64,000 nucleotides of DNA, from assembly GCA_017979445.1 (NCBI GenBank), contig CM030714.1:41148826-41212825 (forward strand), in the 5' to 3' direction. This DNA is from Akebia trifoliata (Eukaryota; Streptophyta; Magnoliopsida; Ranunculales; Lardizabalaceae). Position 1 is the first letter of the stretch. Every line of letters starts with the position of its first letter. Positions 32,463-44,736 of this stretch are shown here, one piece after another. Both the position numbers and the translations under genes were made by a program. The notes under the pieces were generated by a model that saw nothing but the letters and a program-made list of their open reading frames with translations, did no database searches and was not told the origin of the DNA.

Positions 32463-33113
32463 GTCTTTCATTTTGGGATTCAAGCCCAAGATGTGGCGTT
32501 TGCTCTAATGCCAATTGAGACAAACCTAACCGATACACAAAAAGCACTGAGGTGGTAATGGTGTAGATATAGCTCTTGTCTCTTGGAGTTATAACAAAGT
32601 AGCACTAAGGTGATACTCGGGTTCCCCATTTTGTTTGAATTTGACCTCGTCGATATTATGCAGGTATTTTGTTTATCAGGAAAATTTCATATGTCTATTT
32701 TTAAGAGGAGATGCTGCCGAAATTTCTATAGAATTATAAATTTTTCTATAATTTTTTATAGAATTATAAACATTTTAAATTAAAATAATTATTTTTTTTA
32801 ATTTTTTATATAATTTTATTATATTTATATATATTTAGTGTAATTATATATGTATAGAGGTATTCTGATAATTTTTATGCATTCTGGTTGCATTATCAAC
32901 CTTAAGGGCATTCTGGTCATTTTACCCTACTACAGCAGATTTTAGAAGCTGTATCAAACAGTCCACAGTCAGATTCTAGTCAACAGCACAACAGTTTTAA
33001 AAAGCTCTATCAAACAAGTTTTTCAGCTTTTTAGATTCTGACAGCAGATTCAGACAGCAGATTCTGACAGCAGAAGCTGACAGCAATTTTAAGAAGCTGA
33101 ATCAATCAGCACC

Positions 33114-36100
33114 TAGTTTTTTGGATATATATATATATAAACTAATGGGTTTTAAAAGTCAAAGACAATTTCGTAGGTCATTAGTTTCAAGATAGAGAGA
33201 AAGTTATCTCTAATTTACATGTACTTCAAATTACCCTTTCTTTAATTATTATAATTACTAGTATTATGTAATGGAAAGTGTAGTCATTAGTGGGGGTAAT
33301 TTTGTCCACTTGAAAATCTACAGTCGGATTGTTGATTTATTATTTTTTTTTTAAAATTTCTCGAGAAATTTTTTTAATAATTATAAAATTATATATTTTA
33401 ATTTTTAATTTTTTTCACAAAAATCAATAATACATCTACATGTTAATTATTATGTTTAAAGAAAATTATCATATTATGAAGGTATAACATGGAAACACAT
33501 ACCTCAGTCGAAAAGGAAGTAGATAAAATAGTTAAAAAATGATATAAAAACAAGTCCTGAAAAAATGTATATAGGTCTGAATATGAACGATCTCAAATGG
33601 TCGGGATAAGGAAACATTAATTAATAATTATGATAATAAAATAAAATAAAATAAATCATGTCACACAAATTCTTCGTTTATTAAAAGCAAATTTCGACTC
33701 CAACAGCTCATTTGTCATCCAACACTACTCATTAAACTTGTCTAAAGTGAACGAAATCCTGTTTTGAGTAAAGATGGATCATTAGTGGTCAATTTCTTAT
33801 AAATCTTGATCAAGAACAAATGGTAGGAGTGTCAATGGGTTGGTTCCTAAGGTTTTTGAACTAGACCATCATATTTTTTCCGGTTTCGATTTTAAAACTT
33901 GTAGAATCGGAATCACCAAAAAATGCAAGTACACATTGATTTCGATTCTTAATTAATGGATAAGATTAAAAAAAAAAAATTTCTCGAGTAATACTAGGAT
34001 TCTATTTTGTTTATATGCAAGTGTTTTTTTTTTTTTAACTATAAAATACAAAAAAAAAAAAAAAAAAAAAATCATTTACAAATTAAATTTGCAAAAATAT
34101 TCCTTCAAAAACATAATCCATCATCTATAAAAGCATTAATTGCAAAATTGTAAATGTTCTAAAGAATATATAAATATACTTGTTTTTATGTTTTTTTTTT
34201 TTTTTTTGAAAAACTAAAATTCATCTTTTTTTTTTTTTTTACTATTAACAAAGTTATTGAAAATATAGACATTTTAAATTAAAATACATAATTTATATGA
34301 AAAACTTGATAAAATTTATATAATATTGTTTAACTTTAAAATATATGAGAACCTTCAATCATTTATAATATGAAAAAATGGTAAAACAAATCAATTTCGG
34401 GTATCCATGGGTCAGGTAGAATCTATCAGTTCCGATTCTTATTAGATTCGATTCCTTTAGACCCAACTTTAATCGATTATTGAAAATAAAGATTTGGAAT
34501 CGGGGTCTTCGATTGGGTTCAATTCCGATTAAATGGGTACCCATTGGTTGTATTATTATTTCTTTAAGTGCATAAGAAAAATACAGACCATCCATGTACT
34601 TAAAGATAAGTTCATAATACATTTCCTAATCAAATCACTATTAAAAGTGAGAAATTATTCTCATTAATTTATTATTAACAAAATTAAATAAAGTGATAAA
34701 TTATTCATTTTCAAATTCCATTTTCTTAAAGAATACGTTGTGTTGGAGTAACATTAAAATTGACATCGACTCTCACATTACTAATGTGGAGGTGCACACA
34801 TAGTCATAGATGATTTTCACTCATATCTCGATGAAAAAACATCTAAGATTCCATATATGCATCCACGTCAGCAATGTGCGAATCAACGTCATTTTAAATG
34901 TTTGTTTTAGGATTTTTTTTTTCTCCTTCAATCTTTATTTATTTGAGTTCATTTGATTAACAAAATTCTATTTTAACTTACAAGCATTCTACTAATTATT
35001 TTATTAAATTAATATTTTCCATAAAATATAATTTATTAAATTACTTTTAAACTTAATGTGACATAAACATTGATTAGAGAATCAATTTTGATTTCAGTAG
35101 TGGAGCAGGAGAGAATAGTAGCGTACACGTCATGTCATTGATCACGTCTTCAACTGCTTCCAGATACCATGTTTTTGGTAACTGTAGGTGATCTAAGTGT
35201 GGGTCCCACTAGATAATACAGAATACAAATATATCAACGGCTCTGATCAATTTCACATACAGATTACTCTACTCGATTAAAGGTCTTAATCATCAATTGG
35301 AACGGATTGATCATCACCAACCTCTACCTCCTCTGTTTGCACCATCATACATATTTTAAATTTATAAAATAATTAAAATCAAATTTTAATTTTTTAAATC
35401 ATTAATTATATTTATAATTTTTGAAAGAAATAAAACTCGGTCAGGGTTTTTTTACTTGACTCAATACATTTTCTTGTTGACTTGATAGAGTTTTCAAGTT
35501 GAATCGATGAGTTGCCTCTATGAATTTAAGAATTGAGTTAACTTGAAATTCAATCGAGTTGAATCATCTTGACTCAACTTGTTTTAAAACATAGGTTATG
35601 ATCATCCAAAATGTTAAAGATGTGACAACTCTTGAGGATATTCGCATTGAGTGGAGATCATGTACCAATGATGGTGGCAGAGCCAAGATTTTCTGGTAGA
35701 AGAGGTAAATTATAGTTGACCGATAAGGTTGAAGAGCTTAAAGAAGAGTGGTTTTGAAGAGAAAATTCCAGGATTTTTTCATTAGAGATCGAAGAAAAAG
35801 ACATTTAATTCATTTCTCATTAGTCTATGGAAGAAGAAATGTTATCCATTTAAAAACATATATAAGGATCTCAAATATTGACCAAAACGCATACATGCAC
35901 TTACCTTCAACTTAAAATATAAAAAAAATCCTTTAATTTATGTTCCCAAAGCAAGTCATTTTCAACAATTTGGGTAATTTATCTTTAAAATAATACTAAA
36001 TTGGGTAGAATGTGCACATAACCACATATTTTTTCCTTGTGCATCACGAGGAAATCTATGTTTTTGTGTACATCCACTCAGTTTAGTGTGTTTGAGTATC

Positions 36101-36439
36101 TTCTTTAAGTCAATTTATCACGGTTTTTTTATTATAAATCTTAATCTTGAACTATAGGACTAATTTACTTTAATCTTCTAACCTAAAGAACAATGTAGGT
36201 TTTTTTGAATTAAAATATGAGATTTTTTAAGAAAATTTTAGGATTTTCTACAAAAGAGAGTAACGCAAGGCTCAAAACAATGGATTAAGTTGAGGTTAAA
36301 TGAAATGAATTAATTTTCTATATTGAAGAGTTTGAAAATGACCGATTTTAAGATGAAAAATGAAAGATTTCATTTTTAATTATAGACTGAAGATGAGGGT
36401 ATTTAGGTTATATTTTGTTAGTGTAATAAAGGACACGGT
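33114..36439. other. AT-rich spacer with MITE remnants
   Basis: Contains A/T homopolymers (34,020-34,240), a terminus-like GGAGTGTCAATGGGTTGG near 33,828, a diverged family-2 MITE at 34,745-34,895 (CATCGACTCTCACATTAC) and a family-4-like inverted repeat at about 35,430-35,600 rich in GAGTTGACTC motifs. No supported gene. Confidence 0.5.
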
Positions 36440-36800
36440 CAATGGGGCATGTCTTCAATTTACAAACATGGGGACATCTCAAATATTCACCCAAATGTGG
36501 AGGGGTATCCAAATCAACGAAAACATTTGGGGGAGGGGCACGGTCATCACTTTGAAAACATAGGGGGTATCTCAAATATCTATTAAAGATTGAGGGGCAT
36601 GTCATTTTTTTGAAAGCAAAGGGGTGTCTCAAATATTCATCAAAAAATTGTAAGGAGGGACTAACAAAGTCAAAATAGATATCTCACCGGTTAGAAAATA
36701 TAGGTGTATCTTAAATATTTAAAAAAGTAGAAGGGGTTTTGATAAATCCAAAAAAATTTAGTGGATGTGGGGGGAAATTTCAAATGTGGTGGCAAATATA
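36440..36800. repeat. Degenerate minisatellite, unit about 60-75 bp
   Basis: Units of the form 'AAACATGGGGACATCTCAAATATTCACC...GAGGGGCATGTC' recur about four to five times, with ACATCTCAAATATTCA, GTATCTCAAATATCTA, GTGTCTCAAATATTCA and GTATCTTAAATATTTA as anchors. A single related unit occurs near 31,024-31,080. It is non-coding. Confidence 0.6.
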
Positions 36801-37521
36801 GGGGTAAACGCTAAATATATCAAAATGATCAGAAGGAATAAGTAATTTTTAGAAATTCTTGTGGGAGGTGATTGCCCCGAGTGTATATCCTCCCCTGCCA
36901 ATGAATGTTCAATAGCGAGCCAAGTCTCCCATGATGTAGCACAATCTTGTAGGCTTATAGACCAATGAATGCTTCTTCTACGACCCTTAACTGAACGCAC
37001 TAAAATCAACTTGATTGATGATGATTTCTAACCATAGATTTGTATATTTTCATCATGATTTTAAGACTCATGGTTCTTTATTTAAAAGATAAATACAACA
37101 ACATCAACAAGAAAGTCTTTTCCCAAAGATTTGTGATCAACTAAATGAATCTTATTCCTTTGTTCCATTATGTTCAAAGTCAAATATTTTATTAGAGTTG
37201 CAATCCAGAATGGTGTCCAATTCCTATAATAACATGCGGTGTCTACATGATGCATTTTGGTTGAAGATTAAACACATATATGGTCCTGCTCTTGTAGTTT
37301 TACTTTTATTGTCTCCATCTTTTTTATTTTCCTTTTATTCTTTAAGGATTTTCAACTTGAATGTTTCTTCAAACTGGGGTTGTAATTGATTTTTGTTGAG
37401 CATACCTAAATATACAATTTTGTTTCCATTGAGCCTCACCTCCTTAGTAGTTTATTGAATATTCATAACTAGTTGACTCAATATTTTTTTAATACTTATT
37501 TTATAAATATTAAAAATTATA
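36801..37521. other. Spacer with a possible gag-like remnant
   Basis: The minus strand at about 36,860-36,990 reads SLQDCATSWETWLAIEHSLAG, faintly like part of a copia-type gag (an 'AxEAWxxLExxF' helix). It is too short and weak to assign. Otherwise nothing recognised. Confidence 0.25.
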
Positions 37522-39381
37522 TGTGATAAGTGCCTAAATGTTCATATTTTATCATGTATTTTGAGCACAGTTGGTATTTCAACTACGTTGGTTCAGGTTC
37601 ACGTTGATTTTATCTCAAAGCTCTTCCCCCAGTTTTCATTAGTTCACGCGAACAATGGCAAGAAGATACCGCGGACCAACCCGCTCCAAACACACCACCA
37701 TCACATACAAACAAGGAATGCATTGAGATTCTCAAGTCAATTCAACCAGCTTGAGGACCCAAAGTGCAAAATTGAGAGGCCCTTTACTCAAGGTATTATG
37801 ACAAGTTATCTGACCAAAGATGTGCAAATCAAGGCCAACTACACAATGGTGCAACCAAAATTTACCATGGCATGGTAGGGTGATTTCATCTAGCCCACTT
37901 ATTTTCACAAATTGCTTCTTTTGTGTTGGTGAGCTCACATGTGTCTCACTCGAGAATGTTATGTAGAATCTTAATAAATAGACTCTTAGGGACCTAATTT
38001 GAGGGATCCCACTTGTAATTCTCTTGTAATTAGTATAGTAGGTTAGATTTGGTATTTTTCCCCAAATTTTCTGTAAATTTTTGAAGGTGGGAGAGAGAAA
38101 TAGTGTGCTCAAGCTTGTTCAATCAATGGAGATCAATTTTCTTTACTTTTATTTTTACTTTTGTGCGATCAGAATCCAATGGACAGTTCTGATGGATTCT
38201 GCCTCATTGATCCGAAGTCGTTCCGAGCACTTCCCTTTTCGCAGCGACGTGATACCTGTCAAAATCACTTTGACGCTCAAGTTAGAAAAGCAGAAGAATA
38301 GTCTAAGAAAATTGGTTAGACCTCTGATCCTCCAAATTATCCCCTCAATAGTGTTTATTGTGCTATTTATAATCCTTGACAACAAATCAGGATTTCCCCT
38401 TTTTCAGGCGACAATCCTGGGATCTCCGCTGACTTTACGGGATTGTTTACCTAATGAGGATCTTCTGGATTGATTGTACTATTCTGCATAGATCTCCTCC
38501 GAGATTTCTGGGATTGATGTGTGCGTATTAGACTTATGGTTATTCTATGATCTGGCCTACCCTGCTTGACTGTCCTAATTCAATTTAATGCTGTGTTGGT
38601 TAGGGAGGTCTCTACTTTGACCTGCCTTACTTGAGGGACAGTGCCCGTATGCTGACCTGTGCCTGGTACCACTTAATCGGTTTGGACACGTGTACGACTT
38701 AGATTACTGCGTAATTATTTTCCTCTACAACCTTTTTTATCTTCTTGATTTTGTAAGGATGAATGACTAATTTCCTCTATTAGAGAGGTTGGGGAAGCCA
38801 AAAGTAAGATGGTCTAAGTTCTTAGATGCAATTTACTTCAATTTTTAGTAATACTTAAATTATTTTCAATTTTTTTTTTAGGTGATCAATACTTAATCTA
38901 GATGATTCGGTCTTAGATAAGTTCAAGTTGAATAATGCTAAACTTAGATAATTGGTCATTAAGAATTGAACTTTCTAATATAATAATCCATGGCTTTTGA
39001 TCTTACCATCTTGTTTCTCAATGAATTATCTTCTAATTCATGTGTATTTGTTTACTGGTTGGATTGAGATAAGAGATGATTGAAGTTAGATTGTAACTTT
39101 GGGCTTCAATCTAATTGTTCTTGGCAGATTCATATTCTCTAATGTTCTAATCATTTAGTTTTCTTTCAATTATTTAATTTCTTTGTTTTTACATTAAAAC
39201 TTCAAATCAAACATCTCTTTTGGTTTTAAATTCTTTAGGAGACTAATCAAGTTGATTTCTCTTGATCTTATGAGTTTCACATACTATCTCTGTGGGTTCG
39301 ATCCATTTACTTTTTGATTAATTAAGGAAAAAATTATTTGTCCTCTGTTCTATTCATTAGCTTCACATATCGCGACGAACA
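37522..39381 (+). mobile_element. Probable solo LTR, Tat/Athila-type gypsy element
   Basis: It starts TGTGATAAGTGCCTAAATG and ends ATATCGCGACGAACA, giving TG...CA ends. Internal landmarks typical of this LTR class appear in order: TTGTAATTCTCTTGTAATTAG, AATGACTAATTTCCTCTATT..GAGAGGTTGGGGAAGCCAA, and CTGTGGGTTCGATCC close to the 3' end. No gag-pol lies on either side, so it is read as a solo LTR, about 1.86 kb. A GC-richer block at about 38,190-38,700 (ATACCTGTCAAAATCACTTTGACGCTCAAG) may be a nested repeat. A 5-bp target duplication could not be confirmed. Open frames inside (37,561-37,878; 38,081-38,473) are incidental. Confidence 0.55.
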
Positions 39382-40045
39382 ATATCTATATAATAAAACA
39401 CAATTATAGGATCCACTTTTGCAGAAGACAAATTTTATCCAGCTAGGATAAATATCCTATCTAACTATAGTTTTTGTGAGATCTACTTCATTGCTTTCAT
39501 CTTTAACACTCCAACATTACTATATTTCCTCTTTTACTTCTTTAATCCATTTTTTTTAATCTTTTTCCCTTAACCTCAAATTTATTTAATAATGCTCCTA
39601 ATTTTATTTTTTTTCCCGCTTAATCCCAAAGAGGATGCTCTGTCATAGACTCAGGCTAACTCTGGTATAAAATATAACAGCACCCTAGTTGCATTTCCAA
39701 GCTGAGTACTGACTTACTGGACTGCATTCCCAAACTGAAACGGAGGAGTTGTAGAGTTGACTCAAACAAGTTAATTTGAGTACCAAGTCACGAGTCGAAC
39801 ACAACCGAATCGAGTTTCGAGTCAACTCGAAGATCACCATTGCATGATGACATTACGTATGAGACAAGACAAAGAACAAAAATATTATTAACAAACAGAA
39901 TAAAAGAGCGTAAGAAATGTAGTAGAGTGGTTGGAGCAGTTGCACAAGAGAATCTGTTTCTCTCTCTCACTCTCTCTTATCTAACTCAATAGATAAGAAA
40001 GTTTCTCTTCACCTTTCTCTCTTACCATCCTCTCCTCTTTCTCTA
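39382..40045 (+). other. Upstream region and 5'UTR of the kinase gene
   Basis: Contains a GAGTTGACTC/GTCGAGTCAAC-rich MITE remnant at about 39,740-39,840. A CT-rich 5'UTR-like stretch (39,955-40,040, CTCTCTCTCACTCTCTC) immediately precedes the kinase ATG. A clear TATA box could not be fixed. Confidence 0.4.
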
Positions 40046-43000
40046 ATGTCGAAGGACTCTAAACCATGGAGACCCTTCACAGCAAATTGTTGCTCAATCG
40101 AAGATAAAACGATCTTCAGCAATTTCAGTCGGTGTCGACCGACACGATCCGAATTCTCTAAGAATATCGCCGAATTACCATCTTTTCGACGTTTATCGTA
40201 CTCGGATCTTAGTAGTAGTACTTCATCTACAAGGATCAATGAAGAGCTTTCACATCCTTTTGGGTCTGGTTTACATGCTTTTCAACTCAGTGAGTTACGT
40301 GGGATAACTCAGAATTTCTCTAGTAATTATTTGTTAGGGGAAGGTGGGTTTGGAACAGTGCATAAAGGGTATCTCGATGAAAATTTACGGCAGGGATTGA
40401 AGGCTCAATCTGTTGCAGTGAAGCTTCTTGATATTGAAGGTCTCCAAGGTCATCGTGAATGGCTGGTAAAATTGTTATTTATTTATTTTTCTTCTCTTTT
40501 TATTATTATTGAGAAATTCTATTGCCACACCAACTTTTGCTAAGAGCACCCCAATTCATATGAAGTTACCAAAAAAATTAACTCACAAATCTTGGGGTGC
40601 TCTTAGTAAAAATTGTCTTATTGTTATTTACTGGAAACTATAGTTTTAAAACTCACCGAGTTGATTTGAAACTCAGCCAAATAGAGTCAACTCAATTTGG
40701 ACCCTAGACTCAATGGAATTAAATCGCCAAGTTGACGTAGAAAATTGTCGGTTGAGGGTGACTGATCAAAATACATATCTTTAACTCTTTGGCAAAAAAT
40801 CCATTGATTTTTTCCCAAAAATAATCTTCAATTTCAAGATTGAATTTTTTGTAGTTTGCTTCAAGTAATTTTATTTCTGATTGAAGTATTTTTATAGATT
40901 ACGTATGTTCTAGAAATGTTTATTTATTTATGCATCCTCCTATTCGAATTAGCAATAAAGAAACATAATTTTGGCTATAAAGAGTTGGAAACTATTTCAG
41001 TTGTCTTGAAAAAAAAAGTTTACTCACTAGAAAGTCATTTTAAGATTTCACAGAATCCTAGATTGACCAATATCTTATGAACCCATGTGTACTAAGGGCA
41101 TCCCCAATTTACAAACTACTAATCTTAGGTTTCATGTGATTGGTCAATTGAGATTCTGTAAAATTTTGGATTAATTTTTCAATGAGCAAAAAATCTATAG
41201 GGGTTTTCAACATCCTGTTTGATTAGAGCTGAAAGCTTATTTTCCAAAAGCCACTTAAAACTGTGTCGAGCTTCTGGATTTGAAAAAAGTTACTCGATGC
41301 TAGAATCATCTATCTGAAGCAAATCAACACAAAATATAGAAAATGTAAGGGCACTTATTGGGATGAACAAACTACTTTCTACTCATTTTAATAATTATAT
41401 TAATTTTTTTGAGTAATTCAATGACTACATTACAAAACCAATAATTTATCAATAGTAGTTTCATCCAATATAAGATAAATTAAAAGTTTTTTCCAAATTC
41501 CGAAGAAGCTAGAATCCAAAAGTTAATCTGGGCGATTTTTTTGTTTTTTGTTTTTTGAAGAATCCAATGTCGGTCATCAAATACTATTGTTTTTTTATCC
41601 TAAAGCGTTAAAAATTGATCCCCAAAATCATGGGAGTTTGGTCAGAGATTGAAATTTGGGGGATTTAAATAATTTTACTTTAGCCTCTCAAGGAAGACCA
41701 AAGTCAATTAAACATGACATCACATTAATCCAAGATTTCAAGGTTTACCGTTTACCCACTCCAAGTGTGGGCCCTGCTAATAATTAAAATTCAAGTCTTC
41801 GAGTGGACTTGTTGAGTAATTAGCTGTGGGCCAAATTGGAATCAAATTGACATATCTACCAAATATAAATCAGAACCAAATCGAATTTTCCATGGAACCC
41901 CAAAACAGACTAAGATTGGTTTGGTTTGACTGTATAAGTTGCCAATATCCTATTTATCTCCTTGGAAGCAACATGATTTTAAGGAAAAATAATATAAAAT
42001 AGTGAACATTAAATTCATCAAATAAGTCATTAATCTATTATCTATTCCTAAAAAATTAAATTATGTCCTCCTAAAATGTATTAAGTCATGAAGGATTCGG
42101 TTCTCTGCAACCTAGGGATGCACATTTTACTTAAACCTGTTACCTGGATTGAAAATCGGATCGACAAAGTGAAAATCGGATCAAATCCGAATCGAATCAA
42201 AATAAGATCCGAAAATCGAATAAAAAATTGAGTTATTATAATATATTTATTTTTATTACTTTTTGCACAAATGTTAATTTAGTGAGATGTGGTGACTCTG
42301 TCACATCTTTAATTCGATTCCCTTATAACTCATTTTTGTTTAAAAATATTTTAAATTCAAATATTTGAATTTCGATTCTATCCAAATCCAAAATCAAAGA
42401 ATTCTCAAAAAATCAGTTCGATCTCAATTTCAACCTTACCTAGATCGAACCCGAAATTTCGATTCAATTCGATTTGGATTTACTCGAATGTACATCCCTA
42501 ATACAAGCCTTGAAGTGAGAATCAAATCGAATTGATTGATTATCTATTTTCCCAACCCAAAATTGAACCGCAACGTGTTCCGAACCGAACCAAACCAACT
42601 CAAAACTATTGGTTCTTGGTTTGAATTGGACCAAGTTACCTAGATATGCTACTGATTCAATCAATGGCGGTAGCTTGAGTCAACTCAAAGTCCAGTTGAG
42701 TTAAACTTCTTACAAACCAAGTTAACTCACTGTGTTATGAATCTATGCCATTAAAAATTGGATATCTCATAGTCCGATTGTCAAATTAAATGTTCCAATG
42801 TAAATCAACTTGATCCCCATCTGACCAATATATCCTTTCTCCTTGAAGGCCGAGGTGATATTTCTAGGGCAGCTCAGACACCCACATTTAGTGAAATTGA
42901 TTGGCTACTGTTGTGAGGACGAAGAGCGACTTTTAGTATATGAGTTCATGCCTCGAGGCAGCTTGGAGAATCACTTATTTAAGAGTGAGTTTCATTTAAT

Positions 43001-44736
43001 TTCATGATCAAAATCAAATTTTTTATATTTAATAAAATATTAATTATGGTGATACATAAAATCATATTCTCATTAAGATTATGATAAATATTCACAGGAG
43101 TGTCGATGTCCTTGGCATGGGGAACAAGATTGAAGATTGCGATCGGAGCAGCTAAAGGGGTTGCCTTCTTGCATGGCACCGAGAAACCTGTTATATATCG
43201 CGATTTCAAAACTTCGAATGTTCTTCTAGACTCTGTATGTGATTTTGTTTTTTTGATTATTTCACAATTTATAATTTATTGCTCTATTGGCTTCCATTTT
43301 CAAGGGGTACATGGATATTTTCTTTGAAGATCTTATTTTTAATTAGGGTATAGCTATAAATATAGGGGATAAATGTAAGTGTTTTTAATCGACGGTCCAC
43401 AATTCTAGACCACTTTTGATGGGGTTAAAATTTTCAGATTGGGATGATTTTTCGTGAGGATGATCTCCTCACCATAGAGATCATCCTCACAAAAAATCAA
43501 CCCAATCCGAAACTTTTAAACTATATAGGACAAATTTTGTCTCCTAACATTGTCCCCCTAACATCGTCCCCCCCAACATCGTCCTCCCAATGCTACCCAT
43601 ATTTATATAAATGATTAAAAAAATTATGAATCTTCAACCTAATTAATTAACTCAAGTTACTGCTTATTTTATTTTATTTTTTATTTTCAACAGGATTTTA
43701 ATGCTAAATTGTCGGATTTCGGGCTTGCAAAGATGGGACCAGAAGGATCGGAAACACATGTTACTACTCGAGTGATGGGGACCTATGGATATGCAGCACC
43801 GGAATATATTACAACAGGTAATCTTCCGGCACGATATTAATTCTACTTAAGTACAATATTTAATAAGTTCATCATCAAAGCCTAATCCCAAAAATAAGTC
43901 TTGTCCTATGGATTTGGGGTCGGCTAAAAGAATTATATTCCTCCATTTTATTATGCCCAAAGATGCGTCTTTTGTTATTGAAATTGTGTTCATATCCACT
44001 TGTATAAGAAAAATAAAAATAAAAAGTACAATTAATCTCAGTCAAGGCCTTGCTAATCCATGGATTAGGTTCCATTGATGCTCTTAATTAAGTTAGTCAC
44101 TAGTTGATGTTTAAGTAATGGTGTAAGTAGCATTGAAGCCCAAATGCATCCATGGCACATGTTGGATGGATTTGTGCCTTCAAATCGGATACGTGCCTTC
44201 AAATTAATGACTCTATTTACGTTAACTAGTCATGCTTGTATGTTAAGATATTCTTACTGAAATTAGGCTACATCTCTTCTACTTGTTTAGGACATTTGAC
44301 AACTAAAAGCGATGTTTATAGCTTTGGGGTGGTACTACTAGAGTTACTAACAGGAAGAAGATCGGTGGACAAAACTAAGCCTAAGAGTGAGCAAAACCTA
44401 GTCGATTGGGCTAGACCATACTTGACTAGTAGTCGAAAGTTGCGATGCATCATTGACCCCAGACTAGGGGGCCAATATTCCGTCAAGGGGGCACGAGAGA
44501 TGGCCTCATTGGCATTACAATGTGTGAATCTGAACCCAAAACACCGACCAAGGATGCCTGCCATTGTTGAGACTCTCGAAGGTCTCCAAAGTCTAAGGGA
44601 CATGGCGATCACTTGTGGACAGTGGCCAACTACAGCAAAACCAAACAGAAATGGAGTTTCTGCCAAAATGGGGAGGGAAAGTAGGGGAAGGGCTCATTGG
44701 AAACCCTCTCCGATTGCTCCGAGCCGACAAAGTTAA
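40046..44736 (+). CDS. Receptor-like cytoplasmic kinase, RLCK-VII (RIPK/PBL type)
   Basis: Predicted Ser/Thr kinase of 420 residues, of the class that relays signals from pattern-recognition receptors at the plasma membrane. Exons by GT-AG borders: 40,046-40,465, 42,849-42,984, 43,098-43,234, 43,694-43,817, 44,291-44,736; phases agree throughout. The ATP loop GEGGFG is at residues 98-103 with VAVK lysine 126. The catalytic loop is YRDFKTSN (Asp221), then DFGLA (Asp239), and an activation segment with [17 protein letters not shown]. The intron after GLQGHREWL and the segment [20 protein letters not shown] place it with RIPK and PBL8/15/16-like kinases. Position 2 is serine, so there is no N-myristoylation glycine, but Cys15-Cys16 (ANCC) could be palmitoylated. 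Substrates cannot be told. Introns 1 and 3 host MITEs. It appears intact. Confidence 0.93.
40466..42848 (+). other. Kinase intron 1 with nested MITEs
   Basis: The 2.4-kb intron holds a small inverted-repeat element near 40,508-40,620 (CTAAGAGCACCCCAA facing TTGGGGTGCTCTTAG), family-4 sequence at 40,635-40,745 and 42,670-42,750, a family-3 hAT-like MITE at 41,835-42,655 and a second MITE nested in it (about 42,113-42,501). Confidence 0.7.
42113..42501. repeat. hAT-like MITE nested in a family-3 MITE
   Basis: Ends TAGGGATGCACATTTTAC and, in reverse, TAGGGATGTACATTCGAG are inverted. It interrupts the family-3 element between GGTTCTCTGCAA and ATACAAGCCTTG, which are contiguous in other family members (GGTTCTATACAAGC). 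The flanks (TGCAACC / TACAAGCC) look like an aged duplication of the target. Confidence 0.6.
43345..43608. repeat. Foldback MITE family 1 in kinase intron 3
   Basis: GTGAGGATGATCTCCTCACC followed by its complement (GAGATCATCCTCAC), flanked by GATGGGGTTAAAATTTTCAGATTGGG and CAATCCGAAACTTTTAAACT. It occupies more than half of the 459-bp intron 3 without touching the splice sites. Confidence 0.7.

Larger units (their letters stand above)
29397..33113. mobile_element. Putative Pack-type TIR transposon carrying gene fragments
   Basis: The left end GGGGCGATTGATTACGCTTC and the right end read in reverse GGTGCTGATTGATTCAGCTTC form an imperfect 20-bp terminal inverted repeat, flanked on both sides by TAG (29,394-29,396 and 33,114-33,116). 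Subterminal motifs are also inverted: TGTTTGATACAGCGTC near 29,472 faces GACTGTTTGATACAGCTTC near 32,955. Inside are an RCC1 exon (30,690-30,746), a CT-rich leader with ATGGAG|GTGAGT and other coding-like pieces on the plus strand. No transposase was seen. The 3-bp flank would suit PIF/Harbinger or CACTA, but the family is not settled. The two ends could instead be separate MITEs. Confidence 0.5.

Noticed and set aside
36860..36990. Copia gag fragment
   Set aside because: A single 20-residue resemblance without neighbouring gag, protease or integrase sequence is not enough.
37561..38473. Two plus-strand open frames of 105 and 130 codons
   Set aside because: They lie inside the probable LTR, show no family motif, and overlap antisense frames of similar length.
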